A DNA stretch of 64,000 nt, taken from NCBI GenBank assembly GCA_002293145.1, contig DBCO01000040.1:7315-71314 (forward strand). Reading direction: 5' to 3'. This DNA is from Akkermansiaceae bacterium UBA956 (GTDB taxonomy: Bacteria > Verrucomicrobiota > Verrucomicrobiia > Verrucomicrobiales > Akkermansiaceae). The position numbers and the translations under genes are program-made. This document shows positions 1 to 8,066 of the stretch, piece by piece; the first letter of the stretch is position 1, and the number at the start of each line of letters is the position of its first letter. The notes under the pieces are model-generated. The model made no database searches, was not told the DNA's origin, and saw only the letters and a program-made list of their open reading frames with translations.

Positions 1-1169
1 TTGAATAGACCCGTGCGAGCCGTAATCCAATTCCCCGTGAGCGGCCCGGTGATGTTCAATGTGCTGCCAGAGCCGACAGAGATGGTGCCGCTTCCCGAAA
101 AACCCAGCCACGTGGCGATGGTCGAAAACGCCGCTCCACCGGCGGATAATGTGCGATTCGGGCTAAGCGTTATGTTCGGCCAGCCAGAGTTATTGACCCC
201 ACTTGAGGTTATTGTTCCGCCATTGAGCGTCGGAGCAACGCTGTATTCGTTGGGATCTGCGGGCAGTTCAAGAGTGCCGCCCGCGTTGACCGTGATTGGA
301 GAGTTGGCGATGCCGTTCAATTGCCACGAACCACCCGGCATGATTAGCTTGCCGCCGTCGACCGTGGTGCCGCCGCCGTAGCCAAGGACGCCTGAGAGGG
401 TGAGGGCACCAATGCCACTCTTGGTAAGATTGCCGCTGCCGCTGATCGCGTATCCGGCGGTCTGGGCGCCGTAGAGATTGTAAACCAAGGACGCATTGTT
501 AGTAACGGTAGTGATCGAGGGAAGCGATCCGTCATGCCCGCTCGTGCCGTCCCCAATCTGCAGCGTGCCCGCGTTGATGGTGGTAGCCTTAGTGTAGTAT
601 CCGATATCTGTCTCCGTAGCCAGAGTGGTTGGTGCAGCTGACGTAATCACCGCTGTGCCCGCTCCATTCTTGATGAGGCCGGCGTTATTTATGCCTGCGG
701 GATGTCCCCATCCTGAATTTTCGCCGAGGGTGCCATTGAGCGTGAGCGTCCGACCTGCTCCGACGTTCATTGAAATATCACCCCACGCCGTTAAAAACGC
801 CGCGTTGAGGGTGAGGTCTGCCCCGGCGGCGTCCATGGTAACAGTCGTGCCTCCGGTGAGAATAAGGGATCCTTCGATCGTGACGGGTATCGTGAGTCCG
901 CTGGTCGTGCTGATGTTCGTGATCGGAGCCCACGGGTTGAGTTGCATGGTTCCATCCACGACATCACTGCCGAAGACGAGCGCATCAAAGTTTAGGCTCG
1001 CACTGTTGTCAGTCCAGTTGCTTGCAGTGGACACATTGTGGTCAGTGGCACTGCCAATCCAGAGTTTTTCGACCGCATGCGCACTGGGATTGAGCATGCT
1101 GAAACAGGCGAAGAAGACGGCGGAAGCACTGATAGTGGGGGAACGGAATGGATTGTTTTTAGATTTCAC
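1..1169 (-). CDS. Autotransporter-associated beta-strand repeat surface protein (5' part; continues past window start)
   Basis: Open on the minus strand from a GTG at 1169 to the window edge with no stop (about 389 codons). The N-terminus reads as a signal peptide: basic start (KSKNNPFRSP), hydrophobic stretch (SASAVFFACFSML) and an AHA-type cleavage site near residue 33. The mature part is made of repeats rich in Gly, Thr, Asn and Ser, such as GNLTKSGIGALTLSG, GGGTTVDGGKL and TINAGTLQIGDGTSG. These match the autotransporter-associated beta-strand repeat family (TIGR02601/PF12951), common in Verrucomicrobia and predicted to form a long surface beta-helix. The GTG start is chosen because it is the only one giving a complete signal peptide. 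No clear ribosome site precedes it. The passenger's target is unknown. It is divergent from a sugar-type regulator 170 bp away, so regulation by that protein is plausible. Confidence 0.85.
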   Translation of the reverse strand, partial: MKSKNNPFRSPTISASAVFFACFSMLNPSAHAVEKLWIGSATDHNVSTASNWTDNSASLNFDALVFGSDVVDGTMQLNPWAPITNISTTSGLTIPVTIEGSLILTGGTTVTMDAAGADLTLNAAFLTAWGDISMNVGAGRTLTLNGTLGENSGWGHPAGINNAGLIKNGAGTAVITSAAPTTLATETDIGYYTKATTINAGTLQIGDGTSGHDGSLPSITTVTNNASLVYNLYGAQTAGYAISGSGNLTKSGIGALTLSGVLGYGGGTTVDGGKLIMPGGSWQLNGIANSPITVNAGGTLELPADPNEYSVAPTLNGGTITSSGVNNSGWPNITLSPNRTLSAGGAAFSTIATWLGFSGSGTISVGSGSTLNITGPLTGNWITARTGLF

Positions 1170-1306
1170 AGGTTTGGATCGTTGTGGGTTGTCGTTACGA
1201 TTCTTCAGCCTGTTGATCTTTGGACTTTGGCGTGAAGCGATAACAAACTACACTTATGCGCCCCCCTCCAGTGTTCACAAGATAAAAATCGAAATTCTAT
1301 TCTTGC

Positions 1307-1331
1307 AACCTCACCGCTTATTGGTGAGGTT
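1307..1331. promoter_or_regulatory. Perfect inverted repeat overlapping the regulator's ribosome-binding region
   Basis: Arms AACCTCACC (1307-1315) and GGTGAGGTT (1323-1331) are perfect complements around a 7-nt loop. The right arm contains the best Shine-Dalgarno-like sequence (GGTGAGG), about 9 nt before the ATG at 1339. In DNA it could be an operator for the downstream regulator (autoregulation). In RNA it would be a hairpin hiding the ribosome site. The sequence does not decide between these. Confidence 0.6.
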
Positions 1332-1338
1332 AACTGGC

Positions 1339-2403
1339 ATGGAATTGAAACCATTTCTTAGCGTGTCTGAACAAGTCGCGTCATTTGTTCGTGGGGAGGT
1401 AGAACGTGGACGCTGGCGCGGCACGGTGCCTGGAATGAACCAACTGGCGAAGGAACTGGGCGTGAACAGCAAGACCGTTGCGTCCGCTCTTCGGCAGCTC
1501 GAACAGGAAGGCTATCTTCAGGGTCAGGGATCGGGCCGCAACCGGCGGGTTGCCCAGCAAATCGGGCCGGGGCCGCGCCCGATGCTCATTGGCATCCTTC
1601 CTTACGATCCACCCGACCGGCATTCAGAAGACCTGAGCAAGCTCCAGCACGCTCTCGTGGAGGCCGGTCATGCCGTGGCATTTCCCAAAAAAACCCTAAC
1701 GGAAATCGGCATGCAAACGGGCCGCGTCGGGCATCTCGTTAATCAAATAGCGGCGGATGCATGGGTGGTATCGGCTGGGTCACGCGAGGTGCTGGAATGG
1801 TTTGTCACTCAGCCATTGCCGGCGTTTGCCATGTTCGGGCGATGGCAAGGCTTGTCGATTGCCGGAACAGGTCCGGACAAACTGCTGTCATCCATCGCCG
1901 CCACGCGTCAACTGATCGCTCTGGGGCACCGCCGGATCGTGAATATCTGCCGACGCGAGCGGCGACTGCCCACCCCGGGGGACGAAGAGAGCGCCTTTCT
2001 TGCGGAGCTTGCAAACCATGGGATCGCGGTGGGCGACTACAATTTACCGGACTGGAAAGAAACCAAGGAGGGCTTGCAAACGCTGCTGGAATCGCTGTTC
2101 CAGATTACGCGACCGACAGCGCTTCTTTTTGATGAACCACCCATTTTCGCCGCAGGCCAGCAGTTTCTGGCGCGGAAGGGCATCCGAGTGCCGGAGGACG
2201 TTTCCGTCTTTTGTACGGATTCCGATCCCACCTTTGCCTGGTGTGTACCGGCCATTGCGCACATCCGCTGGGATTTGCGCCCGGCGATCCTCCGAATTCT
2301 GCGCTGGGCGGAAAATGTAAGCCGAGGTCGCAAGGATTTGAAACAAACACTGGTGTCCACCGAGTTAGTGATTGGTGGAACCATCGGACCGCCAGCAGCT
2401 TAG
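1339..2403 (+). CDS. GntR-type HTH / LacI-type sensor transcriptional regulator
   Basis: 354 residues from the ATG at 1339. The frame is open further upstream, but that stretch is antisense to the beta-strand repeat gene, and the N-terminal domain starts exactly here. Residues 1-75 form a GntR-type winged helix (FVRGEVERGRWRGTVPG, LAKELGVNSKTVASALRQLEQEGYL). Residues from about 83 form a periplasmic-binding-protein-like LacI sensor (LIGILPYDPPD, LGHRRIVNICR, TALLFDEPP, VPEDVSVFCTDSD, HIRWD). Such hybrids usually sense sugars or glycan fragments and control nearby polysaccharide-use genes. It is divergent from the surface beta-strand repeat gene and has a palindrome over its ribosome site, so autoregulation is likely. 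The ligand is unknown. Confidence 0.85.
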   Translation: MELKPFLSVSEQVASFVRGEVERGRWRGTVPGMNQLAKELGVNSKTVASALRQLEQEGYLQGQGSGRNRRVAQQIGPGPRPMLIGILPYDPPDRHSEDLSKLQHALVEAGHAVAFPKKTLTEIGMQTGRVGHLVNQIAADAWVVSAGSREVLEWFVTQPLPAFAMFGRWQGLSIAGTGPDKLLSSIAATRQLIALGHRRIVNICRRERRLPTPGDEESAFLAELANHGIAVGDYNLPDWKETKEGLQTLLESLFQITRPTALLFDEPPIFAAGQQFLARKGIRVPEDVSVFCTDSDPTFAWCVPAIAHIRWDLRPAILRILRWAENVSRGRKDLKQTLVSTELVIGGTIGPPAA

Positions 2404-2472
2404 CTCCTCACTATTCATCATCGTACTGCGACGGAAATTCCTGACGCAACGACTGCGGAATCGGTGCTTGGC

Positions 2473-2838
2473 CTAGGTGCTTATAAAAAGGGCAGACCTT
2501 TTTTTAGGAAATGCAAATTCCCAAGCATTTTCCGGCAGTGTCGCTTTCCACAATCCGCGCTCGCTCTTGGTCCAGCCCGTGATCAATTTGCCCGCCGTGA
2601 ATATCGCGTTCTTACCACTCCACGTCACCTGCGAATCCTCCGCCCCCAGCGCGAGCGTTTCGGGGATCTGATATGTGCCCTCAGCGATGACAATCCGCAC
2701 AGGTTTCGCTGCCGCCCGCGCCGCATCACGCGCCTCAAGCACTGTGCGGATCGGACCAGCTGAAGAAAGAAAAATTTCCCCACCAAAGCCCGGCAGCAAC
2801 AAGGTGAAAGAATAAGCGCAGAGTAGGAGATTTTTCAT
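2473..2838 (-). pseudogene. Truncated right-handed beta-helix (glycan-active) protein, N-terminal remnant
   Basis: 121 residues with a signal peptide (MKNLLLCAYSFTLLLPGFG) followed by the usual opening of secreted parallel beta-helix proteins: the EARDAARAA helix, then VRIVIAEGTYQIPETLALG and VTWSGKNAIFTAGKLITGW. Family members normally run to 500-900 residues with many beta-helix turns. Here the frame ends at a TAG soon after TLPENAWEFAFPKKRSALF, where a normal protein would only be starting. The sequence between this stop and the convergent regulator end at 2403 is too short to hold the rest. I read it as a decayed gene fragment; a short functional secreted peptide is less likely. Confidence 0.7.
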
Positions 2839-3160
2839 GGGGAATGGATGATCGTGAATTCGATCACGGTATCCAATAAGGAGAGGGGATTTGCAATCCT
2901 ATTGTTGTATCGTTAGAAGGAGACCAAAGTGTGGAACTCCGATAGGAAAGGTATCGAACGTTGTATGGTTGATGGGATACAATCTAGACGAATGGAATGA
3001 TTGCAGTGATGCGTTTGGCAAGCCCGTTCTTGTTGAAGAAAGCAATCAGACTAGCCCGTCCGCCAAAAGGAGTGATAGGCTTTGGAGTAGCAGCACGATT
3101 GACTTGCGTGCGGGAAAAACGGTGTAGTAAAAAGTGCGCATCATTTGGTGAATGAAGTTG

Positions 3161-3179
3161 GTGTCAAGTTATTTGACAC
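3161..3179. promoter_or_regulatory. 19-bp palindrome, possible operator
   Basis: GTGTCAAGTTATTTGACAC has perfect 7-bp arms (GTGTCAA/TTGACAC) around a 5-bp spacer, a format typical of dimeric HTH regulators. It sits alone in a 631-bp gene-free stretch upstream of the truncated beta-helix gene. The protein that binds it is unknown, and it may be a leftover of the decayed locus. Confidence 0.4.
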
Positions 3180-3420
3180 AACCATGCTACCATAAGACCT
3201 GAAGCCAAACGATTTTTTTCTAACTTCGGTTTTCGGGTTGAAAAAGCTTATTTTTCTGAAATGAGCGAAACGCAAAGGTGCGGAGTTCTCAAAGTAAATC
3301 GCTGAGGATTTTTCATCTGCCCGCTACTTTTCGTTGCACCCATCAGTTACCACTAATTTGACTAAATTGCCTGTTACAATCACTAGCATCAGGTGCAATT
3401 TGCGAGATTATGAATCGTTA

Positions 3421-3454
3421 GTGCCTGAGAACAAACACCCTATTTTATAGGCAC
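3421..3454 (-). terminator. Possible transcription terminator of the hexosaminidase gene
   Basis: Nested inverted repeats: outer GTGCCT/AGGCAC at 3421-3426 and 3449-3454, inner CCTAT/ATAGG at 3439-3443 and 3447-3451. They start about 16 bp beyond the minus-strand stop at 3470. No strong U-run follows, so the assignment is weak. Confidence 0.3.
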
Positions 3455-3469
3455 TGATGAGGAATACGA

Positions 3470-5278
3470 TTACGGCGTTCGTTTCTCTTTTTCAATGTTG
3501 GCGAGTGTGATCAATGTCGTGCGACCGATGGGCTTGCCATCGCGGTAGCTGCTGGTGCGCAGGTGACTGGCTCCTTTTGGAATGGGCAGTGGTCCTTGGC
3601 AAATCGGATACGTAGCGTCTGGCTCGGTATCGTCGAAGGTGTAGTGAATTTGCAAACCATCAATCTCAGGGGTGATGACCACGCTTTGTTTGTCAGCGGA
3701 AAGAGTGATTGCAGGATCATAGATCGAGTGGGAGTAATTCCAGTTCATGGCATCGAAGCGGGCGAAATGGGCTTCTACACGTTTCACAAAGGCAGGCCAG
3801 TCTTTTTCTGCGGAACGTTGGGACCAGGCTTCTTCTGCGATGGCGAAGGCCCTTGGCCAGGTCATGTATTGTGCGTGACGGAAGGTGGGGATTTCCTCCG
3901 TCCAAATATTGCCCTGAATACCGAGCAGCAAATTGCTATCCATATCCGCAGGCAAGGTTGGATCGAAAAGGTAAGTATCCTTGAGCCGTGCCATGCCGTA
4001 GGTTGCGGGTTCGATTTCTGGGTGACCTTGGTAGAGATCGAGGTAGTAGGCGGGGCTGGGGCTCATGATGACGTGCCGGCCCATTTTCGCGGCGGCGATG
4101 CCACCTGCTTTGCCTTGCCATGACATGACGGTGGCAGTTTCGGCAAGGCCGCCTTGTAAAATTTCATCCCAACCAATGAGCTTTTTGCCGTTGGCCTGGA
4201 TGATTTTTTCGATGCGTTTGATAAACCATGATTGCAGTTCGTGCGGGTCCTTGTGCCCTTCCCTTTTCATCAGTTCCTGACAGTCGGCGTCATTCGCCCA
4301 AAAGTTTTTCGGGCACTCGTCACCGCCCATGTGGATGTATTCGTTAGGGAATAATTTAGCGACTTCTGAGAGCACATCATTGATGAAAACAAAGGTCTCT
4401 GGGTTGGATGGATCAAGTGTGTTTTCGATGGTGCCATAAAATTGGGAACCAGGATTAACCTGAAATGGTCCACCCGTTGTGGACAGTTCTGGATAGGCGG
4501 CAAGAATCGCCATGGCATGTCCTGGGATGTCAATTTCGGGGACAATGGTGATGTGTCGCAGAGCGGCGTAGGCGATGATCTCCTTGATTTGCTCTTGGGT
4601 ATAGAAGCCACCATAGCTTGCTTTTTCATCGGGCTCGGGACCGGGACGACTCCACCAGATTCCTTCCCGATGCACACGCCAAGCCCCGATTTCTGTGAGC
4701 TTTGGCCGCGATTTGATCTCGATTCTCCAGCCTTGATCGTCGGTGAGATGCCAATGGAAGACGTTGAATTTGTAGTGCGCCATTTGATCGAGAAAGAGTT
4801 TGATTTCCTCGATGGATTGGATGTGTCTGGATGAATCCAGCATGAGCCCACGCCAACCGAATCGCGGTGCGTCGCGGATGACGCAGGCAGGGATTGCTTG
4901 TGCGTTGGGTTGGATGAGCTGCAATAGCGTCTGAATGCCATAGAAGGCGCCAGCCTCGTCTCGCGCATCGAGAACGATGTTTTCTGGAGCTACCGTGAGC
5001 GTGTAGGCATAGCTGGCATCGGCTTGTGGGTTGATCGAGAGTTTGATCGTGCCGTGACTTTGTAGAGTGGTCTCAGGAACATGAGGGAGAAGTTTTTTTA
5101 TCCTAGAAGATAGATGATCTTTGAGAAAGTCCGACGTGCCAGCAGTTACAATCTCCCATTTACCATTTAGTGCAAAGGAGCCATCTTTCGGTTCGACTGA
5201 GGTGGGCAGTGGGATTAACGGAAACGCAATAGTCAGAGAGCTGCTGCATAACAAAAGGGATATGATTAATCGGTTCAT
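3470..5278 (-). CDS. Secreted beta-N-acetylhexosaminidase, glycoside hydrolase family 20
   Basis: 602 residues, a usual length for bacterial GH20. A signal peptide (MNRLIISLLLCSSSLTIAF) is followed by the GH20b N-terminal domain (about 20-130) and the TIM-barrel catalytic domain from about 140, with GWRGLMLDSSRH, FHWHLTDDQGWR and VPEIDIPGHA. The catalytic Asp-Glu pair is in HMGGDECPKNFW (D320, E321). The C-terminal 80 residues resemble a chitobiase C-terminal domain (LQIHYTFDDTEPDATYP). The enzyme releases terminal GlcNAc or GalNAc from oligosaccharides such as chitin fragments or mucin-type glycans, using substrate-assisted catalysis. It is transcribed alone. Confidence 0.95.
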   Translation of the reverse strand: MNRLIISLLLCSSSLTIAFPLIPLPTSVEPKDGSFALNGKWEIVTAGTSDFLKDHLSSRIKKLLPHVPETTLQSHGTIKLSINPQADASYAYTLTVAPENIVLDARDEAGAFYGIQTLLQLIQPNAQAIPACVIRDAPRFGWRGLMLDSSRHIQSIEEIKLFLDQMAHYKFNVFHWHLTDDQGWRIEIKSRPKLTEIGAWRVHREGIWWSRPGPEPDEKASYGGFYTQEQIKEIIAYAALRHITIVPEIDIPGHAMAILAAYPELSTTGGPFQVNPGSQFYGTIENTLDPSNPETFVFINDVLSEVAKLFPNEYIHMGGDECPKNFWANDADCQELMKREGHKDPHELQSWFIKRIEKIIQANGKKLIGWDEILQGGLAETATVMSWQGKAGGIAAAKMGRHVIMSPSPAYYLDLYQGHPEIEPATYGMARLKDTYLFDPTLPADMDSNLLLGIQGNIWTEEIPTFRHAQYMTWPRAFAIAEEAWSQRSAEKDWPAFVKRVEAHFARFDAMNWNYSHSIYDPAITLSADKQSVVITPEIDGLQIHYTFDDTEPDATYPICQGPLPIPKGASHLRTSSYRDGKPIGRTTLITLANIEKEKRTP

Positions 5279-5883
5279 GTTCGTTTGGGGGTAAGTTTAT
5301 GATGCTGTGGAGAATTTTTCCATGACTAAATGTCCGGGAGTGTTAAGTCAAGCGGTATATTTTTCTGGTGCTCCACGTTTCCATCGTGCTGAGACTAGCC
5401 ATTCGCTCTTGCTGCCTTGAAGGGTAATTTCACTAGCATCAAAGTCGATTGTTACCAATGCCCACAGAGGCTCTCGTTAGGGAGCAACATGATTGAGTAG
5501 ATGATGGCTTTTGTGGGTCTCCTAGTCATAGGCATTTTTCCACGCGTGATTTGGAAGCCAGCCATAGCAAGCGCTATTGGTTTGGACGAGGGAAATGCCG
5601 CCGATGCGGTTCACACTGCCCTGGTCGCAGTGCACGCTGAATACAGCGGTAACACCAACGTGATCAGCGTCACGGTCTTTTTCGAGGACGCACGGATTTC
5701 CTACTGGTTTTCCAATCCCAAGGAGGGATCGAGCGGTTGATGGATTAAAACGATTAGCTAGTCGTTTCATGCCATGCGACCGGCGATTTTTGACTCTCAT
5801 ACCATTTTTGCTGCTAAAATATGCTTTTGCATAGCATAGCGCGGATGGGAAAGCTCTACATAGAATTGATGGCTAGCAGATGA
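5279..5883. other. 605-bp intergenic region, possible gene relic
   Basis: Two overlapping opposite-strand ORFs (5501-5740 plus, 79 aa; 5522-5800 minus, 92 aa) occupy the centre. Neither shows a known domain or clear start signals. The minus-strand frame (GKPVGNPCVLEKDRDADH, NRIGGISLVQTN) looks protein-like and may be a fragment of a decayed gene, but I cannot name a family. The part next to 5279 should hold the hexosaminidase promoter; no convincing consensus was found. Confidence 0.4.
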
Positions 5884-6444
5884 TCACATCGGGCGACCAA
5901 GGAAAACGCAGAGAATGGTGGCATTGCGTGCATGTGGATTGAAAACGCGGTGATCGACCTCGGCATCGAAGTAGAGGGAGTCGCCCTCGCGTAACTCGAT
6001 GACTTCGCCATCATATTCGAAGGAAACTTTTCCCTTGATGAGCATGAGGAATTCCTCGCCCTCGTGCGACATGGCTTCGCCTCTGCCGCCGCCTGCGGGA
6101 ACTTCTAGCAAAAATGGATCCATCTTGCGGTCGGGGCGACCATGGGCCAGTGCGAGGTAGTTGATGTTTGATTGCTCGCGATCACGTTCGATCATAACGC
6201 GATCCGCCACTCGCGTAATGCTGATTTTGGGTTTTTCATCAAGGCCCTCGAACAGCTTTGATAGACTAAGACCAAGAGCATCGCACATCTTGGCAAGAGT
6301 GGGCAGTGAGGGGGTAACGCGAAAATTTTCCACTTTCGACAGCAAACCTTTGCCCAAGCCCGAAAGCTCAGCGACACGCTCTAGTGTGTATCCCTTGGCG
6401 ATGCGAGCAGCCTTGAGACGAGAGGATAATTCAACGAGATTCAT
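5884..6444 (-). CDS. XRE-family HTH regulator with C-terminal cupin sensor
   Basis: 186 residues. Residues 5-62 are a lambda-repressor-like HTH (LSSRLKAARIAKGYTLERVAELSGLGKGLLSKVEN, SLPTLAKMCDALGLSLSKLF). Residues about 110-182 are a cupin_2 fold (GEEFLMLIKGKVSFEYDGEVIELREGDSLYFDAEVDHRVFNP). This architecture is typical of small-molecule-responsive repressors or activators of catabolic operons. It is divergent from the MFS/alcohol dehydrogenase operon starting at 6807, so it is the likely local regulator of phosphonate or organophosphate use. A good promoter (TTGACC-16-TATGAA) ends 9 nt before the ATG, implying a near-leaderless transcript. Confidence 0.9.
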   Translation of the reverse strand: MNLVELSSRLKAARIAKGYTLERVAELSGLGKGLLSKVENFRVTPSLPTLAKMCDALGLSLSKLFEGLDEKPKISITRVADRVMIERDREQSNINYLALAHGRPDRKMDPFLLEVPAGGGRGEAMSHEGEEFLMLIKGKVSFEYDGEVIELREGDSLYFDAEVDHRVFNPHARNATILCVFLGRPM

Positions 6445-6806
6445 CTGCCAGGATTCATAAGTAATTCGAGCGGATGGTCAAGAAAACGATAGGATATTGC
6501 GCGCTGAACATTCCGATAAGTTAGCTTTAGCTTCAAAGCATAGGAAGCGTTTAGATGTAGAATCGCCTAGCAGGTTATCCTGTTTGCCAGAGGTGTCGAG
6601 CCTGCGACTTCAAAAAACTGATCATCGTAGTGTGTGCGCAGAGCGCTAGTGATGCCGTTCATGGTTGTAAGTTGTTTGGCAGAGAACATTAAAAGGACCT
6701 TGGTTGATGCTCAACAAATGCCACTTGCGAATGGTTTCCTAAAAAGCAACAATTTTGTTTCAAATGGTTTTTTTCCTTGAGCATAGAATTATGGTGCAGT
6801 AGTAAA
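6445..6806. other. 362-bp divergent intergenic region
   Basis: Lies between the divergent XRE-cupin and MFS genes. Apart from the XRE promoter, no strong palindrome was recognised. A poor promoter candidate (TTGAGC-17-TAGTAA) ends just before the ATG at 6807. The XRE-cupin protein would be expected to bind here, but no site could be named. Confidence 0.45.
6454..6481 (-). promoter_or_regulatory. Predicted sigma-70-type promoter of the XRE-cupin gene
   Basis: On the minus strand, -35 TTGACC (6481-6476), 16-bp spacer, -10 TATGAA (6459-6454). The ATG begins only 9 nt after the -10 box, so the predicted RNA start leaves a leader of about 2-4 nt. Confidence 0.5.
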
Positions 6807-8066
6807 ATGTTCACACAGATGACTCACGAGGAACCAGTATCATTTCAAAAAGCACGGGTAAGAACTCTCTTGGCGGTGATGTTTTGCTATTTGTTTTACT
6901 ACACCGGGCGGCAAAATTTTGGCTTTGCGATTCCCGGGATGGCGGAAGAGCTTGGTTTATCAAAAATTTCCCTTGGCTGGTGTAGCACGGCGTTGCTGTG
7001 GAGCTACGCGATTGGTCAGGCGATCAATGGACCTCTGGCGGATCGTTTTGGCGGAAGGCGATTGATGAGTCTGGGTGGCTTGCTGTCGTTTGTGATGAAT
7101 GTGATCACCAGCTTTGCTGGTGGTTTGGCTGGGGTTCTCGTGCCATGGGCGGGCAATGGCTATGTGCAATCAATGGGCTGGGCTCCAGGTAGCCGCATTC
7201 TCTCAAACTGGTGGGGCAAGGTGCATCGTGGACGGGTCTATGGCGCTTATGTTTTTGCCGCAGGCATGTCGTCAGTGGTCACATACATCATGGCGGCAAC
7301 GGTGGTGGATCTTGGTTGGCGCTGGATTTTTCGCGGCCCGGTGATCTTGATGTTGTTAGGCTGTGTGGTGTTTTGGTTTGTGGTGCGTGAGAAGCCATCG
7401 GACAAAGGATATTCAGATGAGATCGAGGAGGAATCAGCGAAGGAAATTGCGACTGCGGGTGAGCAAGAGACGATGAATTGGTGGCAGCGCTATCGTTGTG
7501 GATTTCGTAGTGTGCCTTTTCTCTTTGGTTGTGCGGCCATTGGTTTTCAGAATTTAGCTCGATATGGATTGTTAGTCTGGGTGCCCGTGCATTTTTTGGG
7601 AGATGACTGGAAAAATTCATCGGACAAATGGATCGCGGTGGCATTGCCTGTGGGCATGGCGATGGGCGCCGTCTCAGCGGGCTGGATCTCAGATCGTTTG
7701 TTTGGCGGACGTCGGGCGATGCCCGTGGTGATTTTTTTGGGCTTTGCATCGTTATGTGCAGCTGGCATGGCGATGCTCGATCGTGGCTCGATCATCGCGC
7801 TGCCACTGTTGTTTTTGACGGGTTTTTTTGTCTATGGGCCGCAGTCGGCTTTTTGGGCACTGTGTCCTGATCTGTTAGGAAAAAAACTTGCAGGCACGGG
7901 GACGGGGATGATGAATTTTTTCGCCTATTTGTTTGCTGGCTTGGGTGAGCCGTTGATTGGGTATTTGATCGAGTCTCAGCATTCGACTCACATGGTGTTT
8001 CCTGTCGTCTCGGTTGCGTGCTTGTGCGGCGCAACGCTGATGACATTTATTTGCAAAAAAGTATGA
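6807..8066 (+). CDS. MFS transporter, organophosphate:phosphate antiporter-like (GlpT/UhpT type)
   Basis: 419 residues from the ATG at 6807; the frame extends to a TTG at 6777, and an ATG at 6819 is also possible. About 12 hydrophobic segments with a central charged loop (DEIEEESAKEIATAGEQE). Features of the OPA family include FYYTGRQNFGFAIPGM in TM1, the GPLADRFGGRR loop, MGWAPGSRILSNWW and WRWIFRGP. OPA members import phosphorylated or phosphonate-like organic anions in exchange for phosphate. The ATGA overlap with the HpnZ-like dehydrogenase and the closeness of PhnWYA suggest uptake of a phosphonate or related organophosphorus compound. The substrate is inferred only. Confidence 0.85.
   Translation: MFTQMTHEEPVSFQKARVRTLLAVMFCYLFYYTGRQNFGFAIPGMAEELGLSKISLGWCSTALLWSYAIGQAINGPLADRFGGRRLMSLGGLLSFVMNVITSFAGGLAGVLVPWAGNGYVQSMGWAPGSRILSNWWGKVHRGRVYGAYVFAAGMSSVVTYIMAATVVDLGWRWIFRGPVILMLLGCVVFWFVVREKPSDKGYSDEIEEESAKEIATAGEQETMNWWQRYRCGFRSVPFLFGCAAIGFQNLARYGLLVWVPVHFLGDDWKNSSDKWIAVALPVGMAMGAVSAGWISDRLFGGRRAMPVVIFLGFASLCAAGMAMLDRGSIIALPLLFLTGFFVYGPQSAFWALCPDLLGKKLAGTGTGMMNFFAYLFAGLGEPLIGYLIESQHSTHMVFPVVSVACLCGATLMTFICKKV

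Larger units (their letters stand above)
2839..3469. other. 631-bp intergenic region, no supported gene
   Basis: Only short ORFs without recognisable domains occur here; the longest plus-strand one, 2891-3127, has no start context or family features. The region holds a 19-bp operator-like palindrome at 3161-3179 and a hairpin at 3421-3454 just downstream of the hexosaminidase stop. Nothing else is recognised. Confidence 0.6.

Noticed and set aside
625..1338. Plus-strand open frame upstream of the GntR/LacI regulator, making a 592-residue protein
   Set aside because: It is antisense to the beta-strand repeat gene and low-complexity in translation; the winged-helix domain begins exactly at the ATG at 1339.
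2891..3127. 78-residue plus-strand ORF in the intergenic region
   Set aside because: No start signal, no domain and no neighbour logic; reported only as unannotated sequence.
3563..4123. 186-residue plus-strand ORF
   Set aside because: Antisense to the GH20 gene; translation is typical of a shadow frame.
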